Notes under the pieces: model-generated
What the model was told of the DNA's origin: nothing
The model's database searches: none
The model's input: only the letters and a program-made list of their open reading frames with translations
Made by a program: the position numbers and the translations under genes
NCBI GenBank assembly: GCA_019420905.1
Contig: JAHZGH010000008.1
Location: forward strand, 1 to 60,790
DNA from: Succinivibrionaceae bacterium
GTDB lineage: Bacteria; Pseudomonadota; Gammaproteobacteria; Enterobacterales; Succinivibrionaceae
Length of the DNA stretch: 60,790 nt
Direction: 5' to 3'
Shown here: positions 1 through 7,694 of the stretch, one piece after another
Layout: every line of letters starts with the position of its first letter
Numbering within the stretch: position 1 is the first letter of the stretch

Positions 1-12
1 GAGTGCAAATGA
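1..12 (+). pseudogene. last three codons of a further upstream lipoprotein copy
   Basis: The window opens with codons for Glu-Cys-Lys followed by TGA, which is exactly the C-terminal ECK-stop of the two complete lipoprotein genes at 361-681 and 1027-1347. The same ATGA overlap follows, leading into a relic gpP start. This shows that the tandem array continues upstream of the window and has at least three lipoprotein copies. Whether the cut-off copy is intact cannot be seen. Confidence 0.75.
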
Positions 13-159
13 ATAAAGCTTATTAGAAATTTTAATAGTAAAAACTTTAATCAAATAACGCTAGAGCTGCTTAATCTTAGAACTAATAAGCATGCTTTAG
101 ATGATTTGATTATTAACGTCTATCACTACCTAAGTGAAACTGTACTGCAAGATAATCAG
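1..159 (+). repeat. direct repeat, copy A (identical to 670-828)
   Basis: Bases 1-159 are identical to 670-828, an offset of 669. The block covers the end of a lipoprotein gene, a relic gpP start (Met-Asn-Lys-Ala-Tyr-stop) and the first part of a gpN C-terminal fragment. Beyond position 159 the two copies stay homologous but differ at many bases. The abrupt change from identity to divergence suggests recent duplication or gene conversion limited to the left part. The identical block may extend further left outside the window. Confidence 0.9.
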
Positions 160-315
160 TTAGTTGATTTTACACCTAAAACCTCAGCTCCAACTTTAAC
201 CTTAGCCTATGACAAATACACTGATGCTCTGCGGGCTGATGAGATTGTCAGACGCAGCAGCATTATCAATCCGCTTTTTACGCCTGTAAAAGCCTTAAAG
301 CTAAGTCAAGACTAA
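13..315 (+). pseudogene. Mu gpN-like DNA circularisation protein, C-terminal fragment, copy 1
   Basis: The frame is open from the stop at 10-12 to the stop ending at 315, about 100 codons with no ATG start. The end of the product (YDKYTDALRADEIVRRSSI, then NPLFTP) resembles the C-terminus of Mu gpN, the DNA circularisation/tail protein, in which an LxLAxxxYxDAxRADEIVRRN motif precedes a conserved HPxFxP. The usual N-terminal several hundred residues are absent. The fragment follows a relic gpP start directly, so it is a rearrangement product and probably not a functional tail protein. Family assignment is from memory of the motif. Confidence 0.65.
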
Positions 316-360
316 TTTTTGCCTTCTATACTTTAAACAAGAGCATAGAGGGAATTTAAG

Positions 361-681
361 ATGAACAGATTAGTCATGATTGTTTTAAGCCTGATTATGT
401 TGTCTGGCTGTTCTTCTTTAACAGAATATCTTAGAGAATACTATAAAGAGCCAGTGCTAGCAGGGCCTGATATGAATGGTGCTGCAAGGTGTGATGAAAC
501 TTGTCAAGCTGAATTAGATGCATATATCAAAAAACATGAAAATGATAGTTTGTATAGAGCACCTCAGTCTTATGACACTCACGAATATCAGGTACAAATA
601 AATGGCAAAACAATCACCTGTAAGCCCGGCTTAAATACAGGTTTTATGGATGGCATCAATCATAATGTTGAGTGCAAATGA
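361..681 (+). CDS. small lipoprotein in phage-tail cassette, copy 1
   Basis: A 106-residue protein with a type II signal peptide: hydrophobic residues 4-15, then lipobox LSGC with Cys at 17. The mature part has a Cys-x3-Cys pair (CDETC), a second Cys in TCKPGLNTG and a last Cys in the C-terminal ECK. The final 34 residues are almost the same as in the copy at 1027-1347, whereas the middle is strongly diverged. A purine-rich AGAGGGAATTTAAG lies just before the ATG. Its position, between gpN and gpP fragments, is that of an extra gene in a Mu-like tail operon. Function is unknown; phage lipoproteins of this sort sometimes act in superinfection exclusion, but nothing here proves that. Confidence 0.7.
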   Translation: MNRLVMIVLSLIMLSGCSSLTEYLREYYKEPVLAGPDMNGAARCDETCQAELDAYIKKHENDSLYRAPQSYDTHEYQVQINGKTITCKPGLNTGFMDGINHNVECK

Positions 682-828
682 ATAAAGCTTATTAGAAATT
701 TTAATAGTAAAAACTTTAATCAAATAACGCTAGAGCTGCTTAATCTTAGAACTAATAAGCATGCTTTAGATGATTTGATTATTAACGTCTATCACTACCT
801 AAGTGAAACTGTACTGCAAGATAATCAG
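670..828 (+). repeat. direct repeat, copy B (identical to 1-159)
   Basis: Second copy of the 159-base identical block. It starts inside the last codons of the lipoprotein gene at 361-681 and runs into the second gpN fragment. The relic gpP start (ATG at 678, stop five codons later) is joined directly to gpN interior sequence. The bases AAAGCTTAT are shared with the true gpP start near 1356 and may mark the recombination point. Confidence 0.9.
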
Positions 829-984
829 CTGGTTGAATTTACGCCTAAAAACTCAGCCCCCGTTCTGACATTGGCTTATGACAAGTACGCCGATGCCACG
901 CGTGCTGAAGAGATTGTCAGACGCAACGGCATCATCAATCCGCTTTTTACCCCTGTGAAATCTTTAAAGCTAAGCCAAAACTAA
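682..984 (+). pseudogene. Mu gpN-like DNA circularisation protein, C-terminal fragment, copy 2
   Basis: Open for about 100 codons after the lipoprotein stop, without an ATG. The product ends with the same gpN-type C-terminus as copy 1 (YADATRAEEIVRRNGI, then NPLFTP). The first half is identical to copy 1 at DNA level and the second half carries many, partly synonymous, changes, so the C-terminal region kept its protein sequence while drifting. Only this C-terminal piece is present. Like copy 1 it is best read as a fragment carried along with the lipoprotein gene. Confidence 0.65.
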
Positions 985-1026
985 TTTTTGCCTCCTATAC
1001 TTCAAGAAAAAGCCTAGGAGGTTGAG

Positions 1027-1347
1027 ATGAAAAAATCAGCGGTGATCGCGTTAAGCCTAGTCATGCTGTCGGGATGTCAGGCTATTTGGGATCAATATCA
1101 TGCTTTGCATCCTGATTTCGTTCCAGTAGATCCTTCCGAGGACCTTGATAAGATTGCATGTGATGAACAATGCCAAGCTGAGAAAACTGCTTATATGGAA
1201 GCTGAAAGAAAAAAGCCTCACAGAGTGCCTCAGCCTGATGATCCTTACGAATATAAGGTGCAGATCAACGGCAAAACCGTCACCTGCAGGCCGGGTTTGA
1301 ATACAGGCTTTGTGGACGGCATCAATCATAATGTGGAGTGTAAATGA
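1027..1347 (+). CDS. small lipoprotein in phage-tail cassette, copy 2
   Basis: A 106-residue lipoprotein, paralogous to 361-681. Lipobox LSGC has Cys at 17, followed by a diverged N-terminal half (AIWDQYHALHPDF...), a CDEQC pair, and a conserved C-terminal third (YKVQINGKTVTC, PGLNTGF, ...VECK). A good ribosome binding site, TAGGAGGTTGAG, precedes the ATG. The stop overlaps the start of the gpP fragment by ATGA, which is probably the native arrangement of the tail operon. Conservation of cysteines and of the C-terminus with a variable middle suggests a constant scaffold and a variable surface. Function is not known. Confidence 0.7.
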   Translation: MKKSAVIALSLVMLSGCQAIWDQYHALHPDFVPVDPSEDLDKIACDEQCQAEKTAYMEAERKKPHRVPQPDDPYEYKVQINGKTVTCRPGLNTGFVDGINHNVECK

Positions 1348-1631
1348 ATCAAGTAAAGCTTATCTGCAAAGGCCAGGAATTTAATTATTGGTCTAAGGTT
1401 ACCATTACCTCTGGATTAAACGAGCTGTCCCGCTCTTTTACGCTGGAAGTCACCTATATGCTGCCCCGGCAGAATCATCTGCATGATCTGTTTAAGCCCG
1501 GGGATAAGGTGCAGATCTTCATTGATGATGATTTAATCCTAAGCGGGTATATAAATAAGACGCCAATAACTTACGATGCTCATCCCATAAATGTACAATT
1601 CATTGATTGCAATAAAAAAATTACTGAATAA
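1344..1631 (+). pseudogene. Mu gpP-like baseplate hub protein, N-terminal fragment
   Basis: A 95-codon product starting MNQVKLICKGQEF with the pattern W..V.I..GL.ELSRSFTLEV, then FKPGDKVQIFIDDDLILSGYI. This matches the N-terminus of Mu gpP/D-type baseplate hub proteins, which are usually around 350 residues. The frame stops at 1631 and AT-rich non-coding DNA follows, so about three quarters of the gene is missing. The start overlaps the upstream lipoprotein stop by ATGA. No other phage genes are visible, so this end marks the right boundary of the prophage remnant. Confidence 0.7.
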
Positions 1632-2074
1632 ATTTCTCTTTTTATGAATACTTATAGGTAAAGTTTGATTAATATTGAATTTTATTTAATTTCAAAATGA
1701 TTTGATTATATATAACCAATTTAATGACTAAAATATATAAAAATATATTTTATTTTTATTAATTTTTAATTATAGCTAATAAATAATTTATTAAAAATAA
1801 CACTGCTAAATTTATATTATATTTAACCACTTGGAATTCTTAATTTTTTATTATCATTACGCAGCCTATAATATAAATCTTTTAAATCTATAATCTAAAA
1901 ATAATTGCCAATATTACGTTATTTTCAAAGCCTTAAATTACTCATTAAATTAAAATATTTAAACAATATATTATTTTAGATAAACTAATAAACAACTTTT
2001 TTTGCTAAAAATTTCCTCATATTGATACAACCTTAGATAAATTCTCAAAATTATTTAAATAAAACTTATTAAAT
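1632..2074. other. AT-rich gene-free stretch between phage remnant and thiamine genes
   Basis: About 440 bases of very AT-rich sequence with many stops in all frames. I see no tRNA, no recognisable att-like direct repeat and no thiamine (TPP) riboswitch core. It must contain the promoter for the gene at 2075, but no hexamer pair stands out from the AT background. Confidence 0.5.
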
Positions 2075-2653
2075 ATGAATTTATTACAAGAACACGCTCT
2101 TGAAATTTTAACCACAGTATTAGGATTATTTTATATATTTTTTGAATATAAAGCTTCAAGCATCCTTTGGATATTTGGAATTATCATGCCTTCTATAGAT
2201 ATCTATCTGTTTGCCGCATACGGTATGTATGCATATGCAGGCATCTCTTTTATCTTTGCCGCTGTAGCTGTCTACGGTCTTTTAAATTGGAAATTCGGCG
2301 GAAAAAATCATAGCGAACGTCTGATTACTTGTATGACGTCAGAAAAAATAATAAGGTATTTTATAGGCACTTTAATTCTATGCTTAGCAATCTATTTTAT
2401 TCTAATTAAATACACTGACAGCAATATACCTCTATTAGACAGCTTTACTACTGCATCCTCATTTATTGGATTAATTGCACTTGCATATAAATATGTGGAG
2501 CAATGGATAGTTTGGATTATTGTAGACATAGTCTCAGTCATCCTTTTTATAAATCAAGGCCTATATTTCAGAGCATGTCTTTATGCTTTTTATATAATTG
2601 TTGCAATTCAAGGATATCGTAAATGGAAAAGCATGGCAGTATCATTCCAGTAA
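2075..2653 (+). CDS. pnuT: PnuC-family vitamin transporter, probably thiamine (PnuT-like)
   Basis: A 192-residue, highly hydrophobic protein with about seven membrane segments, the usual PnuC topology. The C-terminal part has the family pattern YKYVEQWIVWIIVDIVS followed by GLYFRACLYAFYIIVAIQGY and a final RKW. PnuC proteins move nicotinamide riboside, riboflavin or thiamine by facilitated diffusion and trap the vitamin by phosphorylation. The next gene, overlapping by 31 bases, encodes thiamine pyrophosphokinase, so thiamine is the most likely substrate. No clear Shine-Dalgarno sequence precedes the ATG. The family is certain from the motifs; the substrate is inferred from the neighbour. Confidence 0.8.
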   Translation: MNLLQEHALEILTTVLGLFYIFFEYKASSILWIFGIIMPSIDIYLFAAYGMYAYAGISFIFAAVAVYGLLNWKFGGKNHSERLITCMTSEKIIRYFIGTLILCLAIYFILIKYTDSNIPLLDSFTTASSFIGLIALAYKYVEQWIVWIIVDIVSVILFINQGLYFRACLYAFYIIVAIQGYRKWKSMAVSFQ

Positions 2654-3279
2654 TTTTGGCAAATGGAAATTTCCCGCAGCATACAACGCCTTTACAAATT
2701 TTAAAAAAAGCTGATTATATAGTTTGCACAGACGGCTCTTTATATTCGCTTCTAAGCTATCAGAAAAATCATAGCAGCGATCTTGACTTGCAGACTGTTA
2801 AGCCTGATGTTATTGTAGGTGATGGGGATTCTCTGCCAAAAGAACTTAAAGAAAAATACCAGAGCATCTATATTGAATATGCAGAGCAAGATTACAATGA
2901 TCTAACTAAAGCAACTCTCTACTGTATAGAAAAAGGATTCTCAAAGATTATCTATCTGGGAATCGGCGGGAAAAGAGACGATCATGCTATTGCTAACTTT
3001 TCCTTATTGATGTGGTATAAAAAACGCTTCAATCTTGATATCGAAGCTTATACAGATTTTGGAAAATTTATTCCATGCTGCGGAGATCATAGCTTTACAA
3101 CAAAGAAAGGTAAACAAATCAGCATCTTCAACTTTGGAGCACAGAATCTCTCTAGCACTAACCTCAAATGGAATATCTACGATTTTAACGAATTATGGCA
3201 AGGCACATTAAATGAGTCCTTAACAGATTCATTTTCCATAAAAGCTTCTGGCCATTATATGATTTATATAAATTATTAA
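2623..3279 (+). CDS. thiamine pyrophosphokinase
   Basis: A 218-residue cytoplasmic enzyme expected to transfer pyrophosphate from ATP to thiamine, giving thiamine pyrophosphate directly from salvaged vitamin. Diagnostic motifs are visible: VGDGDSL near residue 66 (metal and substrate), EQDYNDLTKA near residue 88, and LGIGGKRDDHAIANFSLL near residue 113. The C-terminal domain has the beta-rich GKQISIFNFG pattern. The start overlaps the transporter gene by 31 bases, with AAGGATAT upstream as ribosome binding site, so the pair is co-transcribed and probably translationally coupled. Transporter plus kinase makes a self-contained import-and-trap unit. Confidence 0.9.
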   Translation: MEKHGSIIPVILANGNFPQHTTPLQILKKADYIVCTDGSLYSLLSYQKNHSSDLDLQTVKPDVIVGDGDSLPKELKEKYQSIYIEYAEQDYNDLTKATLYCIEKGFSKIIYLGIGGKRDDHAIANFSLLMWYKKRFNLDIEAYTDFGKFIPCCGDHSFTTKKGKQISIFNFGAQNLSSTNLKWNIYDFNELWQGTLNESLTDSFSIKASGHYMIYINY

Positions 3280-3281
3280 AT

Positions 3282-3764
3282 ATGCAAAAAAGCAACTTAA
3301 CCACTCTTTGCTATCTTGAACAGAATGGCAAATATCTAATGCTGCATCGAACTAAAAAAGAGTACGACATCAATAAAGATAAATGGCTAGGGATCGGAGG
3401 TCATTTTGAAAATAGCGAATCTCCTGAAGAATGCTTACAAAGAGAAATGCTTGAAGAATGCGGAGTTACTCTTGAAGATCCGAAATTAAGAGGCGTAATT
3501 ACCTTTGTCTCAGACCTATATGGCTGTGAATATATGTTTTTATATACAGCTACTAAATATAACGGAAAGCTGTTTAGCTCTTGCAACGAAGGAGAGCTTG
3601 AATGGATAAAAAAAGAAGACGTCTATAATCTGCCGTTATGGGCTGGAGATAAAATATTCTTCAAGCTCTTAGAGTCAAGAATTGATTTCTTCTCTTTAAA
3701 GCTTTGCTATTCAGGTGATGATTTAGTAAAAGCTGTACTTGACGGCAAAGAGCTTTCTTTTTAG
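3282..3764 (+). CDS. NUDIX hydrolase (MutT-like)
   Basis: A 160-residue protein with a complete NUDIX box near residues 39-61 (GHFENSESPEECLQREMLEE, then CGV), matching GX5EX7REUXEEXGU. The N-terminus, TTLCYLEQNGKYLMLHRTKKEYDIN, resembles 8-oxo-dGTP diphosphatase (MutT/YtkD-like) proteins. It starts three bases after the kinase stop without its own Shine-Dalgarno sequence, so it is probably translated by coupling. The real substrate cannot be decided from sequence: oxidised nucleotides or, given the operon, a thiamine-related phosphate are both possible. Confidence 0.85.
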   Translation: MQKSNLTTLCYLEQNGKYLMLHRTKKEYDINKDKWLGIGGHFENSESPEECLQREMLEECGVTLEDPKLRGVITFVSDLYGCEYMFLYTATKYNGKLFSSCNEGELEWIKKEDVYNLPLWAGDKIFFKLLESRIDFFSLKLCYSGDDLVKAVLDGKELSF

Positions 3765-3953
3765 CTTGTTCTAAATAATAGCCTTTGAAAGCATACTGTT
3801 AAAAATATTAAAGTAAATATAAAAAATATCATATAAATATAAGCGCATAAATCTTATTTGACTGCATGCATATAATAAAATTCAAGCTTTTTTTAGCCAA
3901 AATTTGGGGCTTTCTCCTCTTTTTGCTAAAATTAGTGCATAAAGGAGATATGC

Positions 3954-4421
3954 ATGTCAGAAAGATTTAAACCCTTTGCTACTGTTGCTCTTATTATTGA
4001 ACATGAAGGCAAATATCTAGTAGTCGAAGAATACAACGAAGATCAGGACAATCGCCTTGTATTTGGCAATCCTGCAGGTCATATTGAAAAACAAGAAAGC
4101 ATCATTGAAGCCGCTTTGCGCGAAGGCCGTGAAGAAACCGGCTGTGAAGTAGAGCTTTTAAGTCTTATAAGCATTGACGATTATGTCAAAGATTATGAAA
4201 CTATCTATCGCTTCTGCTTTGAAGCAAGAATAAAAAATCTGCCTGAAATATTAAAGGCAAACGATCCTGATCATGAGATCCTTGATGTCAAGTGGTACAC
4301 TAAGGAAGAAATTTACGAGAAAAAGGACTTATGGAGAACCCGTCTCGTAGGACGCAACTTTGATGCCTATTTTTCAGGCCAGCGTTTACCTTTAAATCTT
4401 ATTGATACTGTTAAGTCATAA
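3954..4421 (+). CDS. nudJ: NudJ-like phosphatase, NUDIX family
   Basis: A 155-residue NUDIX protein. The box GHIEKQESIIEAALREGREE then TGC is complete, and the N-terminus ERFKPFATVALIIEHEGKYL matches NudJ, which in E. coli hydrolyses HMP-pyrophosphate and nucleoside di- and triphosphates. The C-terminal ...ILDVKWYTKEEIY... also fits. A strong AAAGGAGAT precedes the ATG. The following mnmA-hflD-purB order is the one seen in E. coli (nudJ was ymfB), which makes the orthology firm. The mnmA start follows the stop by one base. Confidence 0.88.
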   Translation: MSERFKPFATVALIIEHEGKYLVVEEYNEDQDNRLVFGNPAGHIEKQESIIEAALREGREETGCEVELLSLISIDDYVKDYETIYRFCFEARIKNLPEILKANDPDHEILDVKWYTKEEIYEKKDLWRTRLVGRNFDAYFSGQRLPLNLIDTVKS

Positions 4422-4422
4422 T

Positions 4423-5544
4423 ATGCAATTTGATGCCCGTATTCCATATGAGGAGCTTGCCGGTAAAGAAGTCGTAGTAGGCTTATCCGGCGGTGTTGAT
4501 TCCTCTTTAAGTGCTGCATTATTAAAAGAAAATGGTATGCATGTTACTGCCCTTTTCATGAAGAATTGGGAAGAAGATGATAATGAATCATACTGTGCAG
4601 CCGCAAAAGATCGCGAAGATGCTCAAAAGGTTTGTGATAAATTAGGGATCGAGCTTAAAACCATCAATTTTGCTGCAGAATATTGGGATAATGTTTTTGA
4701 AATCTTTTTATCTGAATATGCTGCCGGCAGAACCCCTAATCCAGATATTTTGTGCAATCGTGAAATAAAATTTAAAGCTTTCATGGATTATGCCATTAAA
4801 GTTTTGAAAGCTGATTATATTGCTACAGGGCATTATTGCCAAAGAAGCTTCAACCTGCCGCATGCGCATCTTTTACGCGGTGCTGATGGGAATAAAGATC
4901 AAAGTTATTTTCTGCATGCTATTGAGCATAATGTTTTAGAAAAAGTTTTATTTCCTGTTGGACATTTAGAAAAACCTTTAGTAAGAGCTATGGCAGCTGA
5001 AAGGGGACTGGAAACAGCCACAAAGAAAGATTCAACAGGGATCTGCTTTATAGGCGAGAAGCGCTTTAAGCAATTTCTATCACAATATTTACCGGCAAAG
5101 CCTGGTCCTATAAAAACTTTAGACGGAAAAACAGTCGGCAGCCACAATGGTCTTATGTATGCAACCATAGGTCAGCGTAAAGGCTTAAATATCGGCGGCA
5201 CCAGTGAAGGCAACGGTCAGCCTTGGTATGTAGTTGATAAAGATATCAAACATAATACCTTAATAGTGGCTCAGGGACATTCAAGCGATGCTTTAATGGC
5301 TTACGGCTTATTAGCAGTCAAGCCATCTTGGATTATCGAAGAACCTTCCTTGCCTTTAAAGTGTACCTGTAAAATCCGTTATCGCCAGCCGGATGTTGCT
5401 TGTACAATTTATCCTCATCAAAATGGTCTTGAGGTAAGATTTGACAGTAAAGTCGCCGCTGTTGCTCCTGGTCAATCTGTTGTTTTCTATCAAAACGAAG
5501 ATTGCCTAGGAGGTGCTGTGATTGATAAGGCTTTAAAAGATTAA
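4423..5544 (+). CDS. mnmA: tRNA-specific 2-thiouridylase MnmA
   Basis: A 373-residue enzyme that thiolates U34 of the tRNAs for Lys, Glu and Gln, using ATP and a persulfide relay. The PP-loop SGGVDSS is at residues 22-28, MKNWEEDD near 46-53, catalytic Cys in NPDILCN at 111 and the second catalytic Cys in STGICFIGE. I chose the ATG at 4423, one base after nudJ, because E. coli MnmA starts about there relative to the PP-loop. A TTG start 21 bases upstream is open but overlaps nudJ. Length equals the usual 360-370 residues. Confidence 0.95.
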   Translation: MQFDARIPYEELAGKEVVVGLSGGVDSSLSAALLKENGMHVTALFMKNWEEDDNESYCAAAKDREDAQKVCDKLGIELKTINFAAEYWDNVFEIFLSEYAAGRTPNPDILCNREIKFKAFMDYAIKVLKADYIATGHYCQRSFNLPHAHLLRGADGNKDQSYFLHAIEHNVLEKVLFPVGHLEKPLVRAMAAERGLETATKKDSTGICFIGEKRFKQFLSQYLPAKPGPIKTLDGKTVGSHNGLMYATIGQRKGLNIGGTSEGNGQPWYVVDKDIKHNTLIVAQGHSSDALMAYGLLAVKPSWIIEEPSLPLKCTCKIRYRQPDVACTIYPHQNGLEVRFDSKVAAVAPGQSVVFYQNEDCLGGAVIDKALKD

Positions 5545-5568
5545 ATTATTTATAAGGAGTACTTTTTA

Positions 5569-6234
5569 ATGGCAGATATTAAGGGCGAAACTATTGCCCT
5601 GGCAGCTTTATTCCAATGCTGCGCCCAAATTAGCCGCGTTGCAAATACCGGCTATATGGATGAGCACGCAGCTGCCGCAGTAGTACGAGGCTTATTAGTC
5701 ACAAATCCGCAAAGCGTTGAGGATATCTACTCGCCAGGCCGTCTTATGACTGGCTTTAAGCAGCTTGTAGACAGCTTCGACAGAACTATGGGAAATAAAA
5801 CCTCAGAAACTATTGCTATTACTCAGAATGCGCTAAAAATTATAGCATTAGAAATAAATATCTCTCGTAATAGTGCTATCTTCAATCGCATGGGATCTGA
5901 AATTGACAGGCTTTATGCAAATATTTTGGCTAAAGAGCCTGGTTATCTGGAAGCTTCTCCAGAAATTATTTTGGATAACAATTACTTAAAAGATTTTTCT
6001 AATCTTTATCAATCCCTAATAAGCCCTAATTTCCCTAAGCTTATAATTTATGGAGAAGAGCAATATTTAAGTAATACTGTAAATCAAGACAGAATACGCG
6101 CCTTACTGTTATCAGGGATCCGTGCTGTAGTACTGTGGCGTCAATTAGGTGGTCGCCGCCGTTTTCTATTTTTCCGCCGCAAGGCAATTGTTGAGTGTGC
6201 TCGTAAAGGCGCCACTTCCGGAATTTTAAACTAA
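5569..6234 (+). CDS. hflD: high frequency lysogenisation protein HflD homologue
   Basis: A 221-residue mostly helical protein, starting GETIALAALFQCCAQISRVA with the HflD pattern and RIRALLLSGIRAVVLWRQLGGRR near the C-terminus. E. coli HflD is a peripheral membrane protein of about 213 residues that binds lambda CII; its cellular role is not well understood. A TAAGGAG motif lies about eight bases before the ATG. It sits between mnmA and purB as in E. coli, which supports the call as much as the sequence does. The basic segment GGRRRFLFFRRKA is conserved near the C-terminus. Confidence 0.9.
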   Translation: MADIKGETIALAALFQCCAQISRVANTGYMDEHAAAAVVRGLLVTNPQSVEDIYSPGRLMTGFKQLVDSFDRTMGNKTSETIAITQNALKIIALEINISRNSAIFNRMGSEIDRLYANILAKEPGYLEASPEIILDNNYLKDFSNLYQSLISPNFPKLIIYGEEQYLSNTVNQDRIRALLLSGIRAVVLWRQLGGRRRFLFFRRKAIVECARKGATSGILN

Positions 6235-6252
6235 CGTAATTTGAGGACTATC

Positions 6253-7620
6253 ATGGAATTATCTTCACTTACCGCCGTCTCCCCATTAGACGGCCGTTAT
6301 GCATCTAAGACTGCAGAGCTGCGTTCAATTTTCTCTGAGTACGGATTGATGCGTTTTCGTGTTCAGGTAGAGCTCACTTGGCTTAAGCATTTAGCTGCCT
6401 GCCCTTTGATTAAAGAAGTTCCGGCTTTCAGCGAAGAAACTATTGCCTTTATCGACAATATCATCAAGAACTTCTCTGAAGAAGATGCTTTAGATATTAA
6501 AAAGCGTGAAGCTGTAACAAATCACGATGTTAAAGCCGTTGAATACTTCTTAAAGGATAAAACAGCATCCTGCCCTGAAATTGCAGCTGTCAAAGAGTTT
6601 ATCCATTTTGCCTGCACTTCAGAAGACATTAACAATAACTCTCACGCTTTAATGTTAAAGACCGCTCGCGAGGAAGTGATTTTGCCTTTATGCGATGAGC
6701 TTATCGCACAAATCACTAACTTAGCTCATACCTATGCTAATGTGCCGCTCTTAGCCCGCACTCATGGTCAGCCCGCATCTCCGACCACTATCGGCAAAGA
6801 AATGGCAAACGTTGTTTACCGCCTGCGTCGTCAGCGTAATGAAATCGCCAAGATCGAAATCATGGGTAAAATTAATGGTGCAGTAGGTAACTTCAATGCT
6901 CATACTGTAGCTTACCCAGAGGTTGACTGGTATGCATTCTCTAAGGCTTTTGAAGAGGATTTAGGCTTAACCTTCAATCCTTACACCACTCAAATTGAGC
7001 CGCATGATTACATTGCCGAGCTTTTTGCTGCCATCGATCGCTTCAATACCATTATGATCGACTTTGACCGCGACATCTGGGGATATATTTCCTATGGTAC
7101 CTTCACTCAGAAGACCATTGCCGGAGAAATTGGCTCATCCACCATGCCGCATAAGGTTAACCCAATTGACTTTGAGAACTCTGAAGGCAACTTAGGCATT
7201 GCTAATGCTCTCTTTGTTCATTTAGGCAATAAGCTGCCGATCTCTCGCTTCCAGCGCGATTTAACTGACTCCACTGTCTTACGCAACCTTGGAGTTGCTA
7301 TCGGCTACTCTATCTTAGCCTGGAAATCTACCTTAAAAGGCATTTCTAAACTTCAGGCTAATACAGCTCATACTGCATCTGAGCTAGACGATAACTGGGA
7401 AGTATTAGCAGAGCCTTATCAGACAGTAATGCGTCGTTATGGTATTGCTAATCCGTATGAAAAGCTAAAGGCTTTAACTCGCGGTCAAAAAGTTACACGC
7501 CAAATGATGCTGGACTTCTTGGAAACCTTAGATATTCCTGAAAGCGCTCGCGAACAATTGCGTGAGCTGACTCCGGCAACCTATATAGGCCGAGCAGTTA
7601 AGTTTGCAGAAGAAATTTAA
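6253..7620 (+). CDS. purB: adenylosuccinate lyase
   Basis: A 455-residue enzyme of the fumarase/aspartase superfamily that cleaves SAICAR and adenylosuccinate in purine synthesis. It opens LTAVSPLDGRYASKT, carries TRTHGQPASPTT-like LLARTHGQPASPTTIGKEMA, and has the signature SSTMPHKVNPIDFENSEGNL with the catalytic serine loop. I chose the ATG at 6253, which has TTGAGGA at a proper distance; a TTG at 6241 would lie within the ribosome binding site. Length matches E. coli PurB (456). A good hairpin terminator follows at 7667. Confidence 0.95.
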   Translation: MELSSLTAVSPLDGRYASKTAELRSIFSEYGLMRFRVQVELTWLKHLAACPLIKEVPAFSEETIAFIDNIIKNFSEEDALDIKKREAVTNHDVKAVEYFLKDKTASCPEIAAVKEFIHFACTSEDINNNSHALMLKTAREEVILPLCDELIAQITNLAHTYANVPLLARTHGQPASPTTIGKEMANVVYRLRRQRNEIAKIEIMGKINGAVGNFNAHTVAYPEVDWYAFSKAFEEDLGLTFNPYTTQIEPHDYIAELFAAIDRFNTIMIDFDRDIWGYISYGTFTQKTIAGEIGSSTMPHKVNPIDFENSEGNLGIANALFVHLGNKLPISRFQRDLTDSTVLRNLGVAIGYSILAWKSTLKGISKLQANTAHTASELDDNWEVLAEPYQTVMRRYGIANPYEKLKALTRGQKVTRQMMLDFLETLDIPESAREQLRELTPATYIGRAVKFAEEI

Positions 7621-7666
7621 AGAAGTGCAAATCTGACTTACTTCTGCATTTTATAAGTAATATAAA

Positions 7667-7694
7667 GGCAGCATTTCTATGCTGCCTGTTTTAT
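7667..7694 (+). terminator. intrinsic terminator after purB
   Basis: An 8-bp perfect stem GGCAGCAT / ATGCTGCC with loop TTCT, followed by TGTTTTATTT. It closes the nudJ-mnmA-hflD-purB transcript. Confidence 0.85.

Noticed and set aside
1057..1329. 90-codon open frame on the minus strand across the lipoprotein gene
   Set aside because: It lies fully opposite a well-supported gene with signal peptide and ribosome binding site, and its product has no recognisable features.
1632..2074. TPP riboswitch before the thiamine genes
   Set aside because: No CUGAGA-type core or matching helices are present in this AT-rich stretch.
4402..4422. Longer MnmA with TTG start
   Set aside because: It would overlap nudJ and add residues absent from the family; ATG 4423 fits better.
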